From DATGQT01 sp033720695 (GTDB taxonomy: Bacteria > Bacteroidota > Rhodothermia > Rhodothermales > Rubricoccaceae), in contig JAWWCA010000126.1 in NCBI GenBank assembly GCA_033720695.1, forward strand, positions 1 through 10,601: 10,601 nucleotides of DNA, in the 5' to 3' direction. How positions within the stretch are numbered: position 1 is the stretch's first letter; every line of letters starts with the position of its first letter. The notes below the pieces were generated by a model. The model was not told the origin of the DNA. It saw only the letters and a list, made by a program, of their open reading frames with translations, and did no database searches. Below are positions 6,749 to 10,601 of the stretch, one piece after another. The position numbers and the translations under genes are program-made.

Positions 6749-7954
6749 TCAACGCGCGGACGCCGTCGTTGGTGCCATCCCAGACGCGTCTTGCTCTCCT
6801 GAAAAGAGGTCGGCGGCCTCATCGGCCTGTCCCAATGCCCGCCGGGTGAGGAGGAGGCCCATCCGGACGCCGAGGGCCATCCCGTGGCCGGTGAACCCGC
6901 AGGCATACAGGGCCGCTGGCAGGCCCGGCACCGCGCCGACGACGGGCAGCCCACTGGGCGAGAACCCCATCAGGCCGCTCCACCGCCGCTCCACCGCCGG
7001 GGTCCCGACCGCGGGGAAGTGGCGGTGGAGGTAGGCCTCCAGGTCGGCCTGAAGGGTCGCGGTCGTCCCGTCCGCGGCGCCCTCCTCCTCGGCCTCGTGG
7101 CGGTGCCGAGCGCCCCCCACCAGGACCCGACCGTCCGGGCGCTGCCGGATGTAGTAGAAGCCCTCGTGTGAGTAGACCGGCCGGTCGAGGACGGGCGCGA
7201 CGGGGGCCGTGGCGAGCATCTGCGCCCGCACCGGGCGGACCGCGCCCGCGAGGTCGGGGATGAGGCGGGGGAGGTCGGCGTTGAGGCAGAGGATCACGCG
7301 CGGCGCCTCCAGCGCCCCCGCGTCGCCCTCCAGCCGCACGCCGCCCGCGACGGCGTCGAGTCGCTCGACCCGCCACCCCTCCACCACCGTCGCGCCGCTC
7401 GTTGCGGCGAGGAGGCGCACCAGCTTCACCGGGTGGAGCGCCCCGCCCCGCGGGATCACCAGCGCCCCGTGGAAGCCTCGCCCGCCGCTCGCCGCATCCC
7501 CTCCGGCGCCCTCGACGAACGAGACCGACACCCCGTCCTCCGCCAGCATCCGCTCGGACGCCCGCAGCCGCGCGGCCTCCTCGGGGCTGCCCGCCGCCAG
7601 GACGCTTCCCGTAAGGGCGAGGTCGCAGCCGCCGCCGAGCTCGGACACCTGGTCCGCGTTGTCCTCGGTGAACCTCCAGAGCCGCCAGGCCCGCTCCCGC
7701 CCGACGGCCGCGACGGCCGAGGCGTAGTCGACGTGGGTGCCGAGGAGGAGGAAGCCGGCGTTGCGCCCGCTCGCCCCGAACGCCAGCGTCTCGGCCTCCA
7801 GGAGCGTCACGCGGAGCGTGGGATCGAGCCGGCGGAGCCAGTACGCCGTCGCCGCCCCGGTCACCCCGCCGCCGACGACGACCACGTCGCTGTCGGGCAG
7901 CGGCAGGCCGCGCTGCCAGGGAGAGTGGGTTCGCGACGGGCTCCCCTCCCCCAT
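6749..7954 (-). CDS. FAD-dependent oxidoreductase, DadA/PuuB-like (glycine/D-amino-acid oxidase family)
   Basis: A 401-residue flavoprotein of the DAO family, which oxidises amines or amino acids at C-N bonds. The dinucleotide-binding fold opens at about residue 23 with DVVVVGGGVTGAATAYWL (GGGVTG at 28-33), acidic E53 that binds the ribose of FAD, and FGASGRNAGF (59-68). The C-terminal FAD-closing motif is PSGLPVVGAVPGLPAALYACGFTGHGMALGVRMG. The N-terminal ~20 residues resemble the substrate-side extension of gamma-glutamylputrescine oxidoreductase-type proteins. The substrate cannot be read from the sequence. The ATG at 7954 shares its A with the TGA of the upstream AcuI-like gene (TGATG), so translation is probably coupled; a GTG one codon earlier is also possible. 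The stop is 62 nt before the Bax-inhibitor start, with a promoter box between. Confidence 0.85.
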   Translation of the reverse strand: MGEGSPSRTHSPWQRGLPLPDSDVVVVGGGVTGAATAYWLRRLDPTLRVTLLEAETLAFGASGRNAGFLLLGTHVDYASAVAAVGRERAWRLWRFTEDNADQVSELGGGCDLALTGSVLAAGSPEEAARLRASERMLAEDGVSVSFVEGAGGDAASGGRGFHGALVIPRGGALHPVKLVRLLAATSGATVVEGWRVERLDAVAGGVRLEGDAGALEAPRVILCLNADLPRLIPDLAGAVRPVRAQMLATAPVAPVLDRPVYSHEGFYYIRQRPDGRVLVGGARHRHEAEEEGAADGTTATLQADLEAYLHRHFPAVGTPAVERRWSGLMGFSPSGLPVVGAVPGLPAALYACGFTGHGMALGVRMGLLLTRRALGQADEAADLFSGEQDASGMAPTTASAR

Positions 7955-8943
7955 CACGCCTTCACGTCGACCACCACGCGCCCGACCGTCTCGCCGCGCA
8001 CGATCTTCTCGCTGTACGGGATCACCTCCTCCAGCGGGATCGTCGTCTCGACGCCGGCGAAGGCGCCGTCGCGGACGGCCGCAGCGAGGCGGGACCAGGC
8101 CTGCTCACGACGCGCGCGGGGGGCCGTGTTCGAGTCGACGCCGTAGAGCACGACGCCACGGAGGATGAAGGGGAAGACGGTCGTGTCGAGGGTGTGGCTG
8201 CCGGCGAGGCCACACGCTGCCACGCAGCCGTGCCTCCGGGTCTGAGAGAGGATGGCTTCGAGGGTGTCGCCGCCGACGGAGTCCACAGCCCCGGCCCAGC
8301 GGGCCGTGTCGAGGGGGCGCTGCGCCCCCTGCCCCAGCACCTCGCGCCCGAGGATCTCGGCGGCGCCGAGCCGCCGGAGGATGTCGTGCGCCGACGCCGT
8401 GCCCGTCGAGGCGACGACGCGGTAGCCGGCCCGGCTCAGCAGCGCCACGGCGGTCGAGCCGACGCCGCCCGAGGCCCCGGTGACGACCACATCTCCGTCC
8501 TCCGGGCTCACACCCATCTCCTCCAGAGCCAGCACGCTCAGCATGGCCGTGAAGCCGGCCGTGCCGACCAGCATCGCCTCCTTGAGGTCCATCCCGTCCG
8601 GGAGCCGGACGAGGTGTTCGGCCGCCGCTCGCGCCCGCTCGGCGAAGCCGCCCCAGCGCTCCTCGCCCGTCCCCCACCCCGTGAGGACCACGCGGTCGCC
8701 CTCGGCGAACTCGGGCGAGGCCGACACCAGCACGGTCCCAGCGAGGTCGATCCCGGGCACGAACGGGTAGTCGGCTCGGACGATCTTGCCGCGGTTCGTG
8801 ACGGCGAGCCCGTCCTTGTAGTTGAGGCTGGAGTAGGCGACGTCGAGGAGCACGTCGCCCTCGGGGAGACGCTCGGGCTCGACGTCTTCGACGACGGGGC
8901 GGACGGTGTCGCCGTCCTTGTGGAGGACGAGGGCACGGAACAT
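7954..8943 (-). CDS. acuI: AcuI/YhdH-type NADPH-dependent acryloyl-CoA reductase (MDR family)
   Basis: A zinc-free medium-chain dehydrogenase/reductase of 329 residues, the normal AcuI/YhdH length. It would reduce acryloyl-CoA (or a similar enoyl-CoA) to propionyl-CoA with NADPH in the cytoplasm, which detoxifies acryloyl-CoA arising from 3-hydroxypropionate or DMSP. Diagnostic stretches are SSLNYKDGLAVTNRGKIVR (38-56), PFVPGIDLAGTV (60-71), VLTGWGTGEERWGGFAE (86-102), the NADPH loop VVTGASGGVGSTAVALL (153-169), GWGG-type spacing and YGVDSNTAPRARREQAW (267-283). The ATG at 8943 is chosen because it begins MFRALVL like the family; the longer open frame runs through the DUF1328 gene in another register. 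A TACCTTCG box lies 32 nt upstream. The stop overlaps the start of the amine-oxidase gene. Whether both act in one pathway is unknown. Confidence 0.88.
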   Translation of the reverse strand: MFRALVLHKDGDTVRPVVEDVEPERLPEGDVLLDVAYSSLNYKDGLAVTNRGKIVRADYPFVPGIDLAGTVLVSASPEFAEGDRVVLTGWGTGEERWGGFAERARAAAEHLVRLPDGMDLKEAMLVGTAGFTAMLSVLALEEMGVSPEDGDVVVTGASGGVGSTAVALLSRAGYRVVASTGTASAHDILRRLGAAEILGREVLGQGAQRPLDTARWAGAVDSVGGDTLEAILSQTRRHGCVAACGLAGSHTLDTTVFPFILRGVVLYGVDSNTAPRARREQAWSRLAAAVRDGAFAGVETTIPLEEVIPYSEKIVRGETVGRVVVDVKA

Positions 8944-8963
8944 GGCGGGAAGGGCGAACGAGA

Positions 8964-8997
8964 GAGGCCGGCGCCCGAAGGTACGAGCGCCGGCCTC
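8964..8997 (-). terminator. inverted repeat with promoter-like box in its loop, between DUF1328 and acuI genes
   Basis: Arms GAGGCCGGCGC (8964-8974) and GCGCCGGCCTC (8987-8997) are exact 11-bp complements around a 12-nt loop. On the minus strand the stem is followed by TCTCTCGTTCG, a weak T-rich tail, 20 nt after the stop of the DUF1328 gene, so it can serve as that gene's terminator. The loop contains TACCTTCG on the minus strand (8976-8983). Confidence 0.6.
8976..8983 (-). promoter_or_regulatory. candidate -7 promoter box TACCTTCG for the acuI-amine oxidase pair
   Basis: One base different from the TACCTTGG boxes at 1778-1785 and 6715-6722, and 32 nt before the ATG at 8943. It sits in the loop of the flanking inverted repeat, so promoter and terminator would share the same DNA. 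No clear -33 element is seen. Confidence 0.4.
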
Positions 8998-9017
8998 GGC
9001 AGGAGGAGCCGTCGGGG

Positions 9018-9173
9018 CTAGAGGACGAGGGCCACCACGGCGAGGATGACGAACACCACGAAGGCGACCTTCGCGATGGAGGCCGAGGTGCCCGCCGCAC
9101 GGCCGAAACCGAAGAAGGCGGCGATCACAGCCACGATGGCGAAGACGATGGCGAGGGTGAGAGCGGTACTCAT
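9018..9173 (-). CDS. DUF1328 (YtjA-like) small membrane protein
   Basis: A 51-residue protein with two hydrophobic helices (about 3-22 and 32-51) joined by FGFGRAAGTSASIAK. This matches the DUF1328 pattern of two transmembrane helices around GFGG/GIAKILF-type residues. Members are widespread, about 50-60 residues long and of unknown function; some respond to stress. The ATG at 9173 is chosen because it gives the family N-terminus and follows TTTCCTCCG. The frame stays open further upstream but that stretch is not DUF1328-like. Its own promoter is plausible in the 89-nt gap to the amidohydrolase gene, where a sigma-54-like site is seen, and a hairpin follows the stop. Confidence 0.85.
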   Translation of the reverse strand: MSTALTLAIVFAIVAVIAAFFGFGRAAGTSASIAKVAFVVFVILAVVALVL

Positions 9174-9231
9174 CGGAGGAAATGCGGCTGGTGAGAAGAG
9201 GCGCAGCTGCAACGGCAGCGCCCCTTGAACG

Positions 9232-9247
9232 TGCCACATCCGTGCCA
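9232..9247 (-). promoter_or_regulatory. sigma-54-like site or 11-bp-period direct repeat upstream of DUF1328 gene
   Basis: The minus strand reads TGGCACGGATGTGGCA, which differs at one base from the sigma-54 consensus TGGCAC-N5-TTGCA. It lies about 58 nt before the ATG at 9173, a suitable distance. The match also arises because TGGCACG is directly repeated with an 11-bp period (TGGCACG GATG TGGCACG), so it could equally be a two-half-site operator or chance. No rpoN information is available here. Confidence 0.25.
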
Positions 9248-9262
9248 GCCGCTCCGCCTGCC

Positions 9263-10474
9263 TTACTGGCAGTCCTCCCGCACCACACGCCCGTCCACGA
9301 CGACGGCGCAGACGTGGGTGGTGTGTTCGAGGGGGTCTCCGTCGAAGAGGGCGAGGTCGCCGTCTTTGCCGGGCTCCAGGCTGCCGACGCGGGCGTCAAT
9401 GCTGAGGATGCGGGCGGCGTCGCGGGTGACGGCCGCGAGGGCGGCCTCGCGGGGGAGCCCGTAGGCGGCTGCTACGGCCGCTTCGAACAGGACGACGCGC
9501 GTCTTCGGGACGTAGGACTCGTACCCACTCTGGAACGCAAACGGGACGCCCGCCTCGTGGAGCCGCCGCGCCGTCTCGAGCGTGGCGTTCTCGGTCTCCC
9601 CACCCGCCCGCATCATCGTCGGGTGCAGGACGACGGGGACGCGGGCTGCCCGGACCGCGTCGAGGACGTGGTAAACCTCAGAGGCGCCGCTGAGGACGAG
9701 CCGCATCCGGGGGAACTCCTCGGCCACGCGGAGCGCCGTCAGGATGTCGTTGGCGCGGTGCACCTCCAGGAGCGCCGGCATGCGGCCCTGGGCGACCGCG
9801 GCGAGCGCCTCCTTGTCGAGGTCGCGAGCGGGGCGGTCGTCCGGGTCGTCGGCCTCCCGCTTCCGGTCGTGGTCGAGGGCCTCGTAGAGGGCCCGCCGGA
9901 GGTCGGCCACGGCGCGGGCGCGCGTGCCTGGGCTCTCGAAGCGACGGCGCAGGCTCGGCCCGAGCGTCATCGCCATCATCGCCGTCGAGTCCACGAGCGC
10001 CTCGTCGAGCGTGGGGTACGCCGTCTTGACGATGGCGGTCTGGCCGGCGGCGAGCGCCCCAGGGGCGTGGCCCGTGTGGACCGTCGTGACGCCGAAGCCG
10101 AGGAGCCAGGCCACGAGGTCGTCGGCGGCGTTGTAGGCGTCGAGGGCGCGGAGGGCGGGCTGGAGCGGCGCGCCCTCGTCGAGGGCGTCCTGGTCTTGCT
10201 CCTGGTTCAGGAGGCCCGAGAGGCCGACGGTGCTGCGGGCGTCCACGAGCCCGGGCGTGACGACGACGGCCTCCAGGACGCGGTAGCCGTCGGGCACGCC
10301 CACCTGCGCCGCCGCCCCGACGCGCTCGATGCGTCCGTCGGCGCCGACGAGGACGACGCCGTCGACGAGCGGAGGTCCGGCCATCGTGTAGACCGTGTCG
10401 CCGCGCACGGCGAGTTGGGCCTCCGCAGGGGCGGCCAGGAGCAGGCCGAGGAGGCCGAGGAGCAGGCGGGGCAT
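9263..10474 (-). CDS. secreted amidohydrolase-family protein with degenerate metal site
   Basis: A 403-residue protein of the amidohydrolase/imidazolonepropionase-like superfamily. The ATG at 10474 is followed by a clean signal peptide (MPRLLLGLLGLLLAAPAEAQ, cleavage after about residue 20), so it is exported to the periplasm or outside. VVTPGLVDAR (71-80) marks the start of the barrel and SLEPGKDGDLALFDGDPLE (365-383) the closing beta-sandwich. GVTTVHTGHAPGALAAGQTAI (128-148), E237/H239 and H284 lie between. The usual PGLIDAHTH metal motif here reads PGLVDARST, so both histidines of HxH are absent. It may be inactive, use other ligands, or pair with another subunit. It starts 5 nt after the stop of the upstream gene, so the two form an operon. 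In related bacteria such proteins often follow a longer amidohydrolase (recollection, not tested). Substrate unknown. Confidence 0.85.
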   Translation of the reverse strand: MPRLLLGLLGLLLAAPAEAQLAVRGDTVYTMAGPPLVDGVVLVGADGRIERVGAAAQVGVPDGYRVLEAVVVTPGLVDARSTVGLSGLLNQEQDQDALDEGAPLQPALRALDAYNAADDLVAWLLGFGVTTVHTGHAPGALAAGQTAIVKTAYPTLDEALVDSTAMMAMTLGPSLRRRFESPGTRARAVADLRRALYEALDHDRKREADDPDDRPARDLDKEALAAVAQGRMPALLEVHRANDILTALRVAEEFPRMRLVLSGASEVYHVLDAVRAARVPVVLHPTMMRAGGETENATLETARRLHEAGVPFAFQSGYESYVPKTRVVLFEAAVAAAYGLPREAALAAVTRDAARILSIDARVGSLEPGKDGDLALFDGDPLEHTTHVCAVVVDGRVVREDCQ

Positions 10475-10479
10475 GAGGA

Positions 10480-10601
10480 TCAGCCTTGAGGAACGATCAC
10501 GCGGTAGGCGTCGCCGTCGCGGGCGACGTCGAACCGGAGGCGGCGGGAGGTGCGGTCGTCGAGGCGGACGCGGCCCTCCACCTGCCACCGGTCCTCACCC
10601 A
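10480..10601 (-). CDS. 3' end of an unidentified protein (5' part outside window)
   Basis: The minus strand is open from the window edge to a TGA at 10480-10482. It encodes 39 residues ending RLRFDVARDGDAYRVIVPQG. The alternating charged/hydrophobic pattern (WQVEGRVRLDD, RRLRFDVARDG, AYRVIVPQG) looks like three beta strands of a C-terminal beta domain. The stop is only 5 nt before the ATG of the secreted amidohydrolase gene, which supports a real coding end and an operon. I cannot name the protein. An amidohydrolase partner with a C-terminal beta-rich tail is one guess from context. Confidence 0.6.
   Translation of the reverse strand, partial: GEDRWQVEGRVRLDDRTSRRLRFDVARDGDAYRVIVPQG

Noticed and set aside
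6687..6752. 22-residue N-terminal extension of the Bax-inhibitor-1 protein from a TTG at 6752
   Set aside because: It would overlap the stop of the upstream gene and contain the promoter box. The ATG at 6686 gives a normal family N-terminus.
9195..9230. Imperfect hairpin (GGCGC...GCGCC with mismatches) after the amidohydrolase gene as a terminator
   Set aside because: The stem has internal mismatches and its T-rich tail is only CTTCTC. It is too weak to call as a feature.
9182..10489. Plus-strand open frame opposite the secreted amidohydrolase gene
   Set aside because: The minus frame has a signal peptide and family motifs. The plus frame is an Arg/Glu/Val-rich mirror with no recognisable domain.
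1..10601. CRISPR arrays, tRNA/rRNA genes, insertion sequences, toxin-antitoxin or phage-defence genes
   Set aside because: I looked for regularly spaced repeats, transposase or nuclease motifs and RNA-gene signatures on both strands and saw none. Gene content is consistent with ordinary chromosomal metabolism.

Overview
The window is a GC-rich chromosomal segment (roughly 70% GC by eye) from a bacterium. It is densely packed with ordinary metabolic and stress genes. Protein styles, the absence of Shine-Dalgarno leaders and TAnnTT-type promoter boxes suggest a high-GC relative of the Bacteroidota, most likely Rhodothermota (Rubricoccus/Rubrivirga/Salinibacter-like). That assignment is inference from the sequence alone. 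I see no mobile element, CRISPR array, rRNA or tRNA.

Plus-strand block (1-5286). The end of 4-hydroxyphenylpyruvate dioxygenase is followed by homogentisate 1,2-dioxygenase, two consecutive steps of tyrosine breakdown. A perfect 26-bp palindrome then separates them from an acyl-CoA synthetase of the acetyl/acetoacetyl-CoA synthetase type. Tyrosine breakdown ends in fumarate plus acetoacetate, so activation of acetoacetate is an attractive but unproven role for that enzyme. After a 223-nt pyrimidine-rich gap come an OsmC-type peroxide-detoxifying protein and, overlapping it by 4 nt, a double-hotdog acyl-ACP thioesterase.

Minus-strand block (10601-5308), read from the right. It begins with the last 39 codons of an unidentified protein, followed 5 nt later by a secreted amidohydrolase-family protein that lacks the usual HxH metal motif. 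Next is a 51-residue DUF1328 membrane protein, then a tightly coupled pair (TGATG overlap) of an AcuI/YhdH-type acryloyl-CoA reductase and a DadA-like FAD amine oxidase. A Bax-inhibitor-1 family membrane protein follows, with a clear hairpin terminator. The block ends with a glycine-zipper general-stress (YflT-like) protein that converges on the thioesterase gene.

The noteworthy signals are regulatory. A motif TACCTT(G/C)G occurs in three gene junctions, each time against or inside a GC-rich inverted repeat, which suggests compact terminator-promoter units. Starts are preceded by C/T-rich leaders (three with the same CCTCCGATG) rather than Shine-Dalgarno sequences. A 13-bp perfect hairpin is embedded in the last codons of the thioesterase gene. 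Two enzymes have lost expected active-site residues. I found no convincing new multi-gene system.
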